In this document: positions 1 to 9,004 of the stretch, piece after piece
Layout of the letters: each line of letters begins with the position of its first letter
Position numbering within the stretch: the first letter of the stretch is position 1
NCBI GenBank assembly: GCA_026708545.1
Contig: JAPOUT010000061.1
Coordinates: 1-44,076 of the forward strand
Direction: 5' to 3'
DNA: 44,076 nt
Origin: Hyphomicrobiales bacterium
Lineage (GTDB): Bacteria > Pseudomonadota > Alphaproteobacteria > JAPOUT01
The notes under the pieces: model-generated
Seen by the model: only the letters and a program-made list of their open reading frames with translations
Told to the model about the DNA's origin: nothing
Database searches by the model: none
Position numbers and translations under genes: made by a program

Positions 1-2
1 GA

Positions 3-78
<76 letters not shown>

Positions 79-158
79 AAATTTTGCCGAAGCACAGGAC
101 TTCGCCAGAGCATAAGACGCGCGCCGCTTTTCTTCAAGTCTTAATCCACGTGCCAGTC

Positions 159-187
159 TTGAAATCGTGACGCTCCAAGCATAGACT
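159..187 (+). promoter_or_regulatory. Predicted def promoter, apparently leaderless
   Basis: A TTGAAA box (159-164) and a TAGACT box (182-187) are separated by 17 nt. The -10 box ends 6 nt before the def ATG, so the expected transcription start falls on or beside the A of the start codon. There is no clear Shine-Dalgarno sequence. This is inference from consensus matching only. Confidence 0.45.
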
Positions 188-193
188 CCCGGA

Positions 194-748
194 ATGGCCA
201 TACGCGAGATTCTCACCTTTCCGAACCCGCTGCTGCACCAAGCCGCAAAGGACGTGAAGGAGGTTACGCCTGATATCCAGGAACTTATGGACGATATGCT
301 CGAGACCATGTATCACGCCAACGGAATCGGGCTCGCCGCCGTGCAAATCGGCGTCCATTTGCGCGTCGCCGTTATTGACCTCGCCCGCGAAGATGAATCC
401 GCGAAACCGCAGTATTTCGTCAATCCGAAACTTTCCGATTTCTCCGAAGAAATCAATACCTACCAAGAAGGATGCCTGTCCGTTCTAAACCCCAAACAGA
501 CCGAAGACAATCCTGTGCCCAGCATCTACGAACCTGTGCAGCGGCCAAAGACATGCCGCGTTGATTTTCTCGATTACAACGGACAGCCTCAACAACTCGA
601 ATGCGACGGACTCTTTGCAACCTGCATCCAGCACGAGGTTGACCATCTTGACGGCATCTTGTTTCTGCAGAGGCTCTCGCGCCTGAAACAATCAATGATC
701 GAAAAGAGATTGCGCAAAGCTCACGCGCGAGTGACACGTAACACCTGA
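194..748 (+). CDS. def: Peptide deformylase
   Basis: This metalloenzyme removes the N-formyl group from nascent proteins in the cytoplasm. All three family motifs are present in the 184-residue product: GIGLAAVQ (44-51), EGCLS (92-96) with metal ligand C94, and QHEVDH (146-151) with ligands H147 and H151 and catalytic E148. There is an oddity: about 11 extra residues (roughly 98-108) separate EGCLSV from the PSIYEPV segment that normally follows almost directly, beside the active site. The gene heads a tight def-fmt-truA run, with 13 nt to fmt. ATG 194 is chosen because the family N-terminus begins here; a promoter-like -10 box sits just upstream. Confidence 0.97.
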   Translation: MAIREILTFPNPLLHQAAKDVKEVTPDIQELMDDMLETMYHANGIGLAAVQIGVHLRVAVIDLAREDESAKPQYFVNPKLSDFSEEINTYQEGCLSVLNPKQTEDNPVPSIYEPVQRPKTCRVDFLDYNGQPQQLECDGLFATCIQHEVDHLDGILFLQRLSRLKQSMIEKRLRKAHARVTRNT

Positions 749-761
749 CCGCCCGGCACCC

Positions 762-1694
762 ATGCGCATCCTCTTCATGGGAACATCCAGCTTCGCGGCC
801 GAAATCCTGCGCACGCTCGTAGAAGATCGGCGATTCGAAATCGTCGGCGTCTATGCCAAACCGCACAACAAGCCCGGAGCCGTCGTGCGTCTGGCAAAGG
901 AACTGGAAATCAAGGCGTTGCGGACGCCGACGAGATTTGATTCCAGCGAGGAGCGCTTTATCAACGACCTTGCGCCCGATGTCGGAGTTGCCGTGGATTA
1001 TGGAGTCAAGCTGCCGCGCGAGATCCTGCAACTGCCAAAACACGGATTTATCAACGCCCATCCGTCGTTGTTGCCGCGGTGGCGGGGCGCTGCGCCCATC
1101 GAACGTGCAATCCTCGCGGGCGATGAGCAAACGGGCATTTGCATCATGAAGATGAACGAAGACCTCGATGAAGGCGCGGTATTCTCTTGCGAGTCCATCG
1201 ATATCAAAGCGGACGAGAACGCGGGAGAGTTGCGCCAACGGCTTGCACCTCTCGCCGCCGATGCTGTCGTGCGCGTACTTGGGGAATTGCACGGGGGTCG
1301 AGCACAGGCAGTGCCCCAATCCGGCGAGGGCGTTTGTTATGCGGAGAAGATAAAAAAATCCGAGGGGTGTATTGATTGGCGCCTGCCGGGAGAAGAACTT
1401 CATCGGAGGATTCGAGCCTTTACGCCCGAACCGGGCGCATGGTTTGAGGCTTCCTTGCGAGAGAAACCCGTGCGCGTGGGAATCCTTCGCGCTCGCGTGG
1501 TCGAACAAGGGGGAAATGCTCCCTCCGGAACCATTCTTGACGACTCTCTTTGCGTCGCGTGCGGCTCGGGCGCATTGCAACTGCTGGAATTGCAAAGGGA
1601 GGGCCGCAAGCCCATGGAGGCGGATGCGTTCCTGCGCGGATTTCCTCTGCCGCGGGGAACACGGCTGCCGCCTCCGAAAACGTCGGGTAACTGA
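762..1694 (+). CDS. fmt: Methionyl-tRNA formyltransferase
   Basis: This enzyme formylates initiator Met-tRNA using 10-formyl-tetrahydrofolate and so acts upstream of Def. The 310-residue protein has the N-terminal formyltransferase domain with catalytic N98, H100 (in FINAHPSLLPRWRGAAP) and D136, followed by the OB-like C-terminal domain. All three catalytic residues lie exactly 8 positions earlier than in the E. coli enzyme. The N-terminus is about 5 residues shorter, and the basic loop GRGKKLxPSP that normally follows the QP(D/P)RPA segment is absent, leaving KPHNKPGAVVRLAKE. Its TGA overlaps the truA ATG by one nucleotide (TGATG), implying translational coupling. Confidence 0.95.
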   Translation: MRILFMGTSSFAAEILRTLVEDRRFEIVGVYAKPHNKPGAVVRLAKELEIKALRTPTRFDSSEERFINDLAPDVGVAVDYGVKLPREILQLPKHGFINAHPSLLPRWRGAAPIERAILAGDEQTGICIMKMNEDLDEGAVFSCESIDIKADENAGELRQRLAPLAADAVVRVLGELHGGRAQAVPQSGEGVCYAEKIKKSEGCIDWRLPGEELHRRIRAFTPEPGAWFEASLREKPVRVGILRARVVEQGGNAPSGTILDDSLCVACGSGALQLLELQREGRKPMEADAFLRGFPLPRGTRLPPPKTSGN

Positions 1695-2464
1695 TGTCGC
1701 GATACCGCTTGCTTCTCGAATATGACGGCGCATGTTTCTGCGGATGGCAGTCACAGGCGATGCCGTTACCTCGGGAGGGGGCGGCGCAGACGCGCATCTC
1801 GGTGCAAGACACGCTGATACAAGCGGTTGAGGATTTCTGCGGCGAGAGTGTCGCTGTCACCGGGGCCGGGCGAACCGATAGCGGGGTTCATGCGCTGGGG
1901 CAAATCGCACATTTGGACTTGGAGCGGCAGGTTGACGGTTTGCGTTTGCGCGAGGCGCTGAATTTTCACTTGCGCGAAACGGGTGTTGTTGTGCTTGAAG
2001 CCGAAGAAGCCGCCGCCGACTTTCACGCGCGCTTTGATGCAACCGCACGGCGTTATCTTTATCGAATCTGCAATCGTCGAGCGTCTCCGATAATCGAGCG
2101 GGGACGCGTTTGGCATGTTCGAAAGCCCCTTGACGCCGGGGCGATGGATGCGGCGGCGAAGCACTTGCTCGGGCGGCACGACTTTACAACTTTTCGTTCG
2201 ACTCGCTGCCAGGCGAAATCGGCCGTCAAGACTCTCGACCGACTCGATGTGGTGCGCCAAGATTGCGAATTGCGTATACACGGACGTGCGCGCTCGTTTC
2301 TGTATCACCAGATGCGTTCAATGGTCGGTGCGCTCAAACTTGTGGGGGAGGGGAAGTGGAACGGCGGGGATGTCGCGCACGCACTCGAGGCGCGCAACCG
2401 CTCCGCTTGTCCGACAATAGCACCGGCGGCCGGACTTTATCTTGAGGCGGTGGAATACGACTAA
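1694..2464 (+). CDS. truA: tRNA pseudouridine(38-40) synthase
   Basis: TruA isomerises uridines 38, 39 and 40 in the anticodon stem-loop of many tRNAs. The 256-residue protein shows the catalytic GAGRTDSGVHALGQ motif with nucleophile D62, the ARRYLYRI segment and the C-terminal SFLYHQMRSMVG motif. A loop of about 15 residues after GWQSQ is lengthened relative to short TruA proteins. It is the last gene of the def-fmt-truA set. Its stop interlocks with the stop of the convergent membrane-protein gene (overlap 2461-2464). Confidence 0.96.
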   Translation: MSRYRLLLEYDGACFCGWQSQAMPLPREGAAQTRISVQDTLIQAVEDFCGESVAVTGAGRTDSGVHALGQIAHLDLERQVDGLRLREALNFHLRETGVVVLEAEEAAADFHARFDATARRYLYRICNRRASPIIERGRVWHVRKPLDAGAMDAAAKHLLGRHDFTTFRSTRCQAKSAVKTLDRLDVVRQDCELRIHGRARSFLYHQMRSMVGALKLVGEGKWNGGDVAHALEARNRSACPTIAPAAGLYLEAVEYD

Positions 2465-3090
2465 ACGAGCAAGGCGCTGTAAAGCAGGTCGAAGAAGGTC
2501 GCCAATGCGCCCCACAGCACCAGCACGCCAATGCTTGTAAGCCATTCTGTTTTCAACAGCATCCGGGTGATGCGCCAGAGAATCCATAGTGCGACCAGCC
2601 AGAGTGCCATCAACGGGAACGCCAGCAACGGCGCCGCCAGCGTCACTTTAAAAAGCACCACCGGCAATAAAAACAACAGGCTTGCGGGGATGCTCGCCCA
2701 ATTCCATCCGACAATGAAACCGAAGTAATTCTCCTTATGTCCCAGCATCGATGTCAGTGCGAACATCGCGGCCGGAAATGCCAGGAAATGAATCAGTGAA
2801 ACGGCCAGGCGCGTCCACAGAAAGAAGGTGAAAGAAATATTAAGGGTGTCTTGCGAGGATATTCCCGGCGCAAGAAACTCGCGCAAATTCGGATCGTAGG
2901 CGATGTCCCACTGGCTTGCGCACAGCAGCGTAAACAGCGGTATCAGCACGATAAATGCAAAGAATGAATTAACGAATCCGTGGAGGGAAGCGTCGAGCCC
3001 TTTTTCCGCGTTTGGCCTGTTGAGGCAGATGCCGACGACGGCGCGCATCGATTCGGTGAACTCCTCCCAAAAACCTCGCATCTGGTTCAT
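2461..3090 (-). CDS. Conserved inner-membrane protein, possibly Yip1-like
   Basis: The 209-residue product has a short cytoplasmic N-terminus (RGFWEEFTESMRAVVGICL) and about five or six hydrophobic spans, consistent with an integral inner-membrane protein. I do not recognise a catalytic motif. The layout (amphipathic N-terminal segment, then clustered helices) resembles small Yip1-domain proteins, but this is a weak assignment. Its ATG overlaps the dapE stop by 4 nt (ATGA), so it is probably translated with dapE. A gene of this type between truA and dapE is something I associate with alphaproteobacteria, from recall. No function is proposed. Confidence 0.8.
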   Translation of the reverse strand: MNQMRGFWEEFTESMRAVVGICLNRPNAEKGLDASLHGFVNSFFAFIVLIPLFTLLCASQWDIAYDPNLREFLAPGISSQDTLNISFTFFLWTRLAVSLIHFLAFPAAMFALTSMLGHKENYFGFIVGWNWASIPASLLFLLPVVLFKVTLAAPLLAFPLMALWLVALWILWRITRMLLKTEWLTSIGVLVLWGALATFFDLLYSALLV

Positions 3091-4259
3091 GCGCTTTTTG
3101 CCTCCGCGAAATAACCGTCCAACAATGCGCCATAGATTTTACCCAGGCGTTCGAGGTCTTCGATAGCGACGCATTCATCGGCCTGATGCATGGAACGTCC
3201 CACGAGTCCGAACTCGACCACGCGTCCGTGCTCACGGATAAAGCGTGCATCCGACGTACCGCCGCCCGTCGATAGTGTCGTGCGCATTTGCGCATGTGTA
3301 TTGATGGCGTCTTCCAGCAGCGAGATCAGTCTTTCCGCCTTTCCCAAAAAGGGTTTTCCGCTTTCGATGATATCCATCTCGTAAGCGCATTTTTCCATAT
3401 CCGCAACTTCATCGAGAACACCGCGCAGCAGCGTTTCCAGGCTTTTGCGCGTATGGAGGTCATTAAAGCGGATGTTCATTCGAGCGCTCGCCTGCATCGG
3501 AATCACATTGCTCGTGGGGTTGTTCGTGTCGATGGAAGTGCAGGTTAGCACGCTCGGTTGAAAGTTTTCGTTGCCTTCATCCAGTTCCAGCGCGCACAAT
3601 GCTGAAACCATGCGCGCGATTGCGCTGACGGGATTTCGTGCCAACTCCGGATATGCCGCATGGCCGGAAACGCCGTTCACGCGCAGGCGGAGGTTCAAAC
3701 TTCCGCGACGCCCGATTTTAATCGTGTCGCCGAGATGCTCGCGGCAAGTCGGTTCTCCCACGAGGAAATCATCGATAACCTCGTCCTGCTCGCGCAGCCA
3801 CTCCAGCACTTTAACCGTGCCGTTGACGGCGGGGCCTTCTTCATCGCCGGCAATCAGCAGGGAGATGCTACCCTGTTCGTGCGCGTCCCGTTGCGCTACC
3901 GCGTAAACAAACGCGGCTATCGAACCCTTCATGTCAACGGCGCCGCGCCCGAACAGATGGCCGTCGCGCACGATTCCCTCGAAAGGCGCAACGCTCCACT
4001 CGCTCGAATCTCCGGCCGGAACCACGTCCATGTGGCCGGCAAAACAAAAATGCGGCGCACCTTTGCCTCGACGGGCGTAAAGATTGTCGACGCGTTCGTC
4101 ACCTTCGCCGAAATCAAGCCGGCGGCAGGTGAATCCCAAAACTTCCAGCAGATTCTCCAGATAGTTCAACGCATCGCCGACATCGGGCGTTACGCTCGGA
4201 TAACCAATCAACGTGCGCGCAATTGCGACCGGGCTTTCAAAGTCATCGGGACGACTCAT
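3087..4259 (-). CDS. dapE: Succinyl-diaminopimelate desuccinylase
   Basis: DapE hydrolyses N-succinyl-LL-diaminopimelate to LL-diaminopimelate, a late step of the succinylase route to lysine and peptidoglycan diaminopimelate. The 390-residue M20 metallopeptidase-type protein shows FAGHMDVVPAGD (ligand H76, D78), bridging D109 in GRGAVDMKG, the catalytic pair E140-E141 in AGDEEGP, the dimerisation-domain motif SGHAAYP, TGGGTSDARF, and a C-terminal histidine in SMHQADE. It starts 3 nt after the dapD stop and its own stop overlaps the next gene, so dapD-dapE-membrane protein form one operon. Confidence 0.96.
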   Translation of the reverse strand: MSRPDDFESPVAIARTLIGYPSVTPDVGDALNYLENLLEVLGFTCRRLDFGEGDERVDNLYARRGKGAPHFCFAGHMDVVPAGDSSEWSVAPFEGIVRDGHLFGRGAVDMKGSIAAFVYAVAQRDAHEQGSISLLIAGDEEGPAVNGTVKVLEWLREQDEVIDDFLVGEPTCREHLGDTIKIGRRGSLNLRLRVNGVSGHAAYPELARNPVSAIARMVSALCALELDEGNENFQPSVLTCTSIDTNNPTSNVIPMQASARMNIRFNDLHTRKSLETLLRGVLDEVADMEKCAYEMDIIESGKPFLGKAERLISLLEDAINTHAQMRTTLSTGGGTSDARFIREHGRVVEFGLVGRSMHQADECVAIEDLERLGKIYGALLDGYFAEAKSA

Positions 4260-4262
4260 GAT

Positions 4263-5102
4263 TCAAGCCTCGCGCAGCAACTCGTTGATCGAGGTTTTTG
4301 ACCGTGTGCGCGCGTCCACCGTTTTGACGATCACCGCACACGCAAGCGAGACTCCGTTCTTGGGAGGCAGTGCGCCGGGAACGACGACGGAATAGGGCGG
4401 CACATACCCGCGATAGGTGGCGCCGCTCTGCCTGTCGACAATGGTGCTTGATGCCGAGAGAAAGACTCCCATCGACAGCACGGCGCCTTCGCCGACGATG
4501 ACGCCTTCGGCGACTTCGGAGCGGGCGCCGATGAAGCAGTCGTCCTCGATAATCACCGGGTTGGCTTGCAGGGGTTCGAACACGCCGCCAATTCCGGCAC
4601 CCCCGGAAATATGTACGCGCTTGCCTATCTGCGCGCAACTGCCCACGGTCGCCCAAGTGTCAACCATCGAGTCTTCATCGACATAGGCGCCGAGATTGAC
4701 GAAGCACGGCATCAGTACGACCCTTGGAGCGATATAGGCGGAGTGGCGCACGACGCAGTTGGGCACGGCTCGAAATCCCGCCTCCCGGAAGTTTGAGGCT
4801 TTCCATCCAACGAACTTCGAGGGCATTTTGTCCCACCAGCCGCTTTCTTGCGGACCTCCGGGAAAGAGGCGCATATCGGTCATCCGGAAGGACAGCAATA
4901 CCGCCTTCTTGAGCCATTGGTGGACGACCCACCCGTAATTGTCGGGCGAGCCGGTTTTTTCGGCAATGCGGAGGCGTCCCTTGTCGAGGGCGTTGAGCGC
5001 CTCATTAACCGCCTCGCGAAGCTCGCCCGTCGTCTCCGGGGTGACTTCTTTGATGTTCTCAAAGGCATTTTCGATAATTGTGCGAAGTTGTTCTGTTTCC
5101 AT
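4263..5102 (-). CDS. dapD: 2,3,4,5-tetrahydropyridine-2,6-dicarboxylate N-succinyltransferase
   Basis: DapD transfers succinyl from succinyl-CoA to tetrahydrodipicolinate, committing the pathway to the succinylated intermediates later handled by DapE. The 279-residue protein has the helical N-terminal domain followed by left-handed beta-helix hexapeptide turns. The highly conserved stretch [19 protein letters not shown] and then [17 protein letters not shown] is intact. A Shine-Dalgarno-like AAGGAT lies about 6 nt before the ATG. It is the first gene of dapD-dapE-membrane protein. Confidence 0.97.
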   Translation of the reverse strand: METEQLRTIIENAFENIKEVTPETTGELREAVNEALNALDKGRLRIAEKTGSPDNYGWVVHQWLKKAVLLSFRMTDMRLFPGGPQESGWWDKMPSKFVGWKASNFREAGFRAVPNCVVRHSAYIAPRVVLMPCFVNLGAYVDEDSMVDTWATVGSCAQIGKRVHISGGAGIGGVFEPLQANPVIIEDDCFIGARSEVAEGVIVGEGAVLSMGVFLSASSTIVDRQSGATYRGYVPPYSVVVPGALPPKNGVSLACAVIVKTVDARTRSKTSINELLREA

Positions 5103-5180
5103 GTTTCATCCTTGGGGTTTCTTTTTCGGTCTTTTGCGATAATATCAGGAAAAGTGCCAACACGCGAAAAAGGAAAAACC

Positions 5181-5462
5181 ATGGGTAAAGAACATCAAGG
5201 ACTTGACGACCTTGCGCGTCTGCTGACAGGGGTTGCGGGGCTGGCGAAGGGAATGGAGCGCGAAGTCGAAGATGCCCTGCGCAGGCGCTTCGAGGCGTGG
5301 CTGGGCGAGGTGCATCCGGTCTCGCGGGAGGAGCACGACGCGGTGTTGGAGATGGCGCGGCTGGCACGCGAGGAGGCGGCGGGCTTGCGTGAGGAGGTTG
5401 CGGTGCTGCGCCGCCGCATCGAGGAACTTGAAGGCAAGGACGAAAAGGGCGGAGCAAAATGA
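5181..5462 (+). CDS. ubiK: UbiK-family accessory factor (BMFP-type coiled-coil protein)
   Basis: The 93-residue product matches the small BMFP/YqiC-type family: an N-terminal helix (LDDLARLLTGVAGLAKGM), a central segment resembling F..WL..V..VSREEHD, and a C-terminal coiled coil (EEVAVLRRRIEELEGK). In Proteobacteria such proteins assist aerobic ubiquinone synthesis and can bind lipid. I chose ATG 5181 because AAGGAAAAACC precedes it and the family length fits; the longer upstream extension runs antisense over dapD. The stop overlaps the csaA ATG by 4 nt (ATGA). Confidence 0.82.
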   Translation: MGKEHQGLDDLARLLTGVAGLAKGMEREVEDALRRRFEAWLGEVHPVSREEHDAVLEMARLAREEAAGLREEVAVLRRRIEELEGKDEKGGAK

Positions 5463-5833
5463 GCGGACGGGACAAAGAGATTTTGCCGCAGGTTGCGGTT
5501 GCGGACTTTTTCAAAGTGGATGTTCGCCTGGGGCGAATTGTCGGCGTGGAAGATTTTCCCGAAGCGCGCAAGCCCGCGTATAAACTATGCATCGATTTCG
5601 GGGAACCGGTCGGCACGCGCAAATCTTCCGCGCAAATCACCAAGCATTACAAAAAGGAGGGTTTGCTCGGACGCAAGGTTTGGTGCGTGGTGAATTTCCC
5701 GCCGCGCCAGATAGGCCCCTTTGTCTCCGAGGTGCTGGTGCTTGGCGGCGAGGATGCCGAGGGCGCGATTGTGCTTGCCGGCATTGATGACGGCGACGGT
5801 TTTGATGTTCCCGTGGGGGCGTCGATGCTCTGA
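5459..5833 (+). CDS. csaA: CsaA-like tRNA-binding domain protein
   Basis: The 124-residue protein is a single OB-fold tRNA-binding domain of the CsaA type. It contains FKVDVRLGRIVGVEDFPEA, KPAYKLCIDFG, KSSAQIT and VNFPPRQIGPFVSEVLVLG in the order expected for the family. CsaA proteins bind tRNA and have been described as export-related chaperones; the biological role here is uncertain. It has 4-nt and 1-nt overlaps with its neighbours (ATGA with ubiK, TGATG with hemF), indicating a coupled operon. Confidence 0.93.
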   Translation: MSGRDKEILPQVAVADFFKVDVRLGRIVGVEDFPEARKPAYKLCIDFGEPVGTRKSSAQITKHYKKEGLLGRKVWCVVNFPPRQIGPFVSEVLVLGGEDAEGAIVLAGIDDGDGFDVPVGASML

Positions 5834-6717
5834 TGGTTGAGGCAAAAAAACCGCATCTGCCTTCGGCGCCTGCCAGCGAATCCTTTAAACGGCAGGCGCG
5901 CGCGGCGTTTGAATCCTTGCGCGATAAGCTCTGCAGGCGCCTGGAGCAGTTCGAGACGGTTGCGCGCTTTCAACAAACGCCATGGAAGCGGACTGCCGAA
6001 CCGAAGCAGTCGGACCAGGGCGGCGGAGTCATGTCGATGCTCTGCGGGGATGTGTTCGAGAAAGCCGGTGTGCATACCTCGACCGTTTACGGGCAATTCT
6101 CGGAAGAATTTCGCGAAAGAATTCCCGGATGCGAAGACTCTCCCGACTTTTGGGCGAGCGGTATTTCCTTAATTGTGCATCCGCGCTCGCCGCGTATTCC
6201 GACGGCGCACATGAATTTGCGCATGATAGCGACGGGACGCAGCTGGCTCGGGGGCGGCGCGGACCTGACTCCGATGCTCGAACGGCAGCGCAACAATGAA
6301 ACAGAAGACGCCATCGTCTTTCATACCGCGTTGCGCGGGGTTTGCGATAAGCACAACCCTGATTATTACGCCCGTTTTCAGGAATGGTGCGACACTTATT
6401 TTTTCCTGCCCCATCGAAACGAGGCACGGGGCATCGGTGGAATCTTCTACGACTATCTCGATAGCGGCGAGCGTGAAGCCGACCTCGCTTTTGCCGAAGA
6501 CGTCGGTGCGGCATTTTTGCAGGTTTATCCGCGGATTGTCGAGGCGCATATCGATGAAAAATGGAACGAAGAAGAACGTCGGGAACAATTGCACAGGCGA
6601 GGCCGTTATGTTGAATTCAATCTGCTCTATGACCGTGGCACTATCTTTGGTTTGCGCACCGGCGGGAATGTCGAGGCGATACTCTCGTCGCTTCCGCCGC
6701 TCGCAAGTTGGTCTTAA
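5833..6717 (+). CDS. hemF: Oxygen-dependent coproporphyrinogen III oxidase
   Basis: HemF converts coproporphyrinogen III to protoporphyrinogen IX using O2, so haem can be made aerobically. The 294-residue sequence carries the family blocks in order: GGGVMSMLCGDVFEKAGV, SGISLIVHPRSPRIPTAHMN, WLGGGADLTPM, KHNPDYYARFQEWCD, FFLPHRNEARGIGGIFYD and RGTIFGLRTGGNVEAILSS. The start overlaps the csaA stop by one nucleotide. Its proximity to ubiK, another oxygen-linked biosynthesis factor, is consistent with aerobic respiration. Confidence 0.97.
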   Translation: MVEAKKPHLPSAPASESFKRQARAAFESLRDKLCRRLEQFETVARFQQTPWKRTAEPKQSDQGGGVMSMLCGDVFEKAGVHTSTVYGQFSEEFRERIPGCEDSPDFWASGISLIVHPRSPRIPTAHMNLRMIATGRSWLGGGADLTPMLERQRNNETEDAIVFHTALRGVCDKHNPDYYARFQEWCDTYFFLPHRNEARGIGGIFYDYLDSGEREADLAFAEDVGAAFLQVYPRIVEAHIDEKWNEEERREQLHRRGRYVEFNLLYDRGTIFGLRTGGNVEAILSSLPPLASWS

Positions 6718-6721
6718 TCTC

Positions 6722-7039
6722 ATGGGAAAAATAGCACCGCTCGCATTGTTGCTGCTGCTTGTTGCCTGTGAGGATCCTCTCAAGGAGCGCTTTCTTGCCT
6801 TAAGTGAAAAATTCAACCCCGCCGGAGGCGAAGTCACCCTCGCCATTATGTCGTGCACCTTCGATAGCGCCTTGAGCGAGATGGGGCGCGAACAACTCAA
6901 ATCTTATGTCGTCTTGATGGAGGCGCGGGAGCAGGAGGCTTTGGACGTAGACGAAGAAGTCCGGCTGGTATTGCAGGTGCGAAACATTCTGCAAGCCTGT
7001 GCGGCGGAGATTCTCACACGGCAATTGCAGGAGCAATAG
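6722..7039 (+). CDS. Small putative lipoprotein
   Basis: The 105-residue product begins with a short basic N-terminus, a leucine-rich hydrophobic core and a lipobox LVAC, so it is probably exported and lipid-modified at C16. The mature part is acidic and helical with no motif I recognise. It starts 4 nt after the hemF stop; an in-frame extension further upstream overlaps hemF and is rejected. Convergent to the PBP gene, 9 nt away. Function unknown. Confidence 0.7.
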   Translation: MGKIAPLALLLLLVACEDPLKERFLALSEKFNPAGGEVTLAIMSCTFDSALSEMGREQLKSYVVLMEAREQEALDVDEEVRLVLQVRNILQACAAEILTRQLQEQ

Positions 7040-7048
7040 CCCTGGCGC

Positions 7049-9004
7049 TCAGGGAAGCGGACGCAGAGGCATTCCTTCGTGGGCGCGCAGCATAAATGCG
7101 CGCCAAATCTCCGCCGGAAAAGTGCTTCCGGTAATCTCCTCCATTGGCTTGCCGCTGTCGCGTCCGATCCAAACCACCGCTAGCATCTGTGCCGTGTAAC
7201 CGACGAACCACGCATCTCGGAAATTCTGGCTTGTTCCCGTCTTTCCCGCCGCGGGACGCTCGCCCAGATGCGCTTGCTTGCCTGTGCCGTATTCCAGAAC
7301 TTTTCTCATCATCCGGTTCATCTCGTCCAACTCCCGGGCATTAACGGCACGGCCGCCGCCGGATCCTTCGCGCTTGTAAAGCGTCGTACCATCCGCCTCG
7401 CGCAGTTCGGTAATGCCATGAGGCGCGACGATGTAGCCGCCGTTGGCGAACGGCGCATATGCGCTTACCAGTTCAATGGGTGAAATCTCAAACACGCCCA
7501 GCGGTAAAGACGGACTCGCACGTAATTCCTCCGTTATGCCCATCCGCCTCGCCGCTTCGATAACGCGCTTGCGTCCGACCTCCTCGCTCAGCCGCACTGC
7601 GACGCTGTTGATTGAGTGCGCGAGCGCCTCTTCGAGAGTGACCTCGCCGCGGTAATGTCCGCTGTAATTTTGCGGTTGCCATCCGTCGACCGAAACGGGA
7701 GCATCCAGTTGCTTGCTGTGCGACGAGAAACCCGATTCTATCGCGGCTAGGTAGACTGCCGGCTTGAACGCCGAACCGGGCTGCCTGCGCGCTTGCGCCG
7801 CACGATTGAAGCGGCTTTCCCGGTAATCCCGTCCGCCGACCATTGCGAGCACCGAGCCATCGACATCCATGGCGACGAGCGCGACCTGGATGTCCTTGTC
7901 GCGCAACGATTCGCGCGTAAAGGCCTCTGCGATGACGTCTTCGGCGTGGCGCTGCAGTTTTGTATCAAGGGTCGTGCGTGCGACGACATCTTCATCCTGG
8001 CCGCCGAGATAATAGGGAATGCGCGCCGCGAGCCAATCAACCGCATAGTTGACATCAAGCGAGCCCGACAGCATCGATATCGAAATGTCGCCTTCCGCAT
8101 CGCCCGCGGTTTTGGCATCGATGTAGCCTTCGGACAGCATCGCGCGCAAGACCAAATCGGCGCGTTGCAGCGCGGCGCTCGAATCATGGCTCGGCGCATA
8201 ACGCGACGGCGCCTTCAACAATCCCGCCAGCAATGCCGCTTCGTGCAACGATAGTGTTTTTGCGGACTTGCCGAAATACTGTCGTGCCGCCGCATCTATT
8301 CCGTACGCGCCCGCGCCGAAATAGGCGCGGTTGAGATAGAGAGAGAGTATTTCCTCTTTGGTGAGGCGGGTCTCCAGCCATATGGCCAGCAGCGCCTCGC
8401 GAATTTTGCGCGTGACCGAACGCTCCGGCGTGAGAAACAAATTCTTTGCCAGTTGTTGCGTGATGGTGCTCCCGCCTTGGCGCAACTCTCCCGCGAGCAG
8501 ATTTTCGAAACCCGCACGCAAGATGCCGCGCACATCAATGCCGTAGTGATGAAAGAAGCGGCGGTCTTCGATGCTTATCACCGCATCGCGCACGTGGGAC
8601 GGCAGCTCGCTTGCCTTGATGGCTTCGCCGCCGGTGTTGCCGCGGCGCGCAAGCAGCTCTCCGTCCCGCGCGAGCAGGGAGATGCTCGGGGAGCGCAACT
8701 GCAACGGCAGTTTTGACGTATCCGGCAAACCCAGCGCGATATAGCCGACCACCAACGCCAGGGCTATTCCGCCCCACAGCAACAATGCCGCCAGCCAGTA
8801 GGCAATGCGTTTGCCCGACGGTCTTTGCTTTTGTTTGCCGGCTCGGTGCTTCTTCGTTGCGCGTTTCTTCGTTGTGCGTTTGGACGTCGGTTTTTTCGGT
8901 GCCGGTTTCTTCGGCGCCGGTTTCTTCAGCGCCGACTTTTTCGTTGTGCGCTTCGGTGCCGATTTTTTTGTTTTCGGACGCTTCGTTGTTGAACGCGTGT
9001 TCAC
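7049..9004 (-). CDS. Class A penicillin-binding protein (PBP1A family)
   Basis: This bifunctional enzyme polymerises and cross-links peptidoglycan in the periplasm. From GTG 9004 the protein is 651 residues. Residues 1-66 form a very basic Lys/Pro/Ala tail with repeated KKPAPKK units. A transmembrane helix follows (about 67-92), then a GT51 domain with SIEDRRFF (E146) and GGSTITQQLAKN (178-189). The transpeptidase has S411-x-x-K414, S464-I-N466 and K588-T-G. GTG 9004 is chosen because it overlaps the upstream gene's stop (GTGA); the open frame continuing to 9955 lies antiphase to that gene. Confidence 0.93.
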   Translation of the reverse strand: MNTRSTTKRPKTKKSAPKRTTKKSALKKPAPKKPAPKKPTSKRTTKKRATKKHRAGKQKQRPSGKRIAYWLAALLLWGGIALALVVGYIALGLPDTSKLPLQLRSPSISLLARDGELLARRGNTGGEAIKASELPSHVRDAVISIEDRRFFHHYGIDVRGILRAGFENLLAGELRQGGSTITQQLAKNLFLTPERSVTRKIREALLAIWLETRLTKEEILSLYLNRAYFGAGAYGIDAAARQYFGKSAKTLSLHEAALLAGLLKAPSRYAPSHDSSAALQRADLVLRAMLSEGYIDAKTAGDAEGDISISMLSGSLDVNYAVDWLAARIPYYLGGQDEDVVARTTLDTKLQRHAEDVIAEAFTRESLRDKDIQVALVAMDVDGSVLAMVGGRDYRESRFNRAAQARRQPGSAFKPAVYLAAIESGFSSHSKQLDAPVSVDGWQPQNYSGHYRGEVTLEEALAHSINSVAVRLSEEVGRKRVIEAARRMGITEELRASPSLPLGVFEISPIELVSAYAPFANGGYIVAPHGITELREADGTTLYKREGSGGGRAVNARELDEMNRMMRKVLEYGTGKQAHLGERPAAGKTGTSQNFRDAWFVGYTAQMLAVVWIGRDSGKPMEEITGSTFPAEIWRAFMLRAHEGMPLRPLP

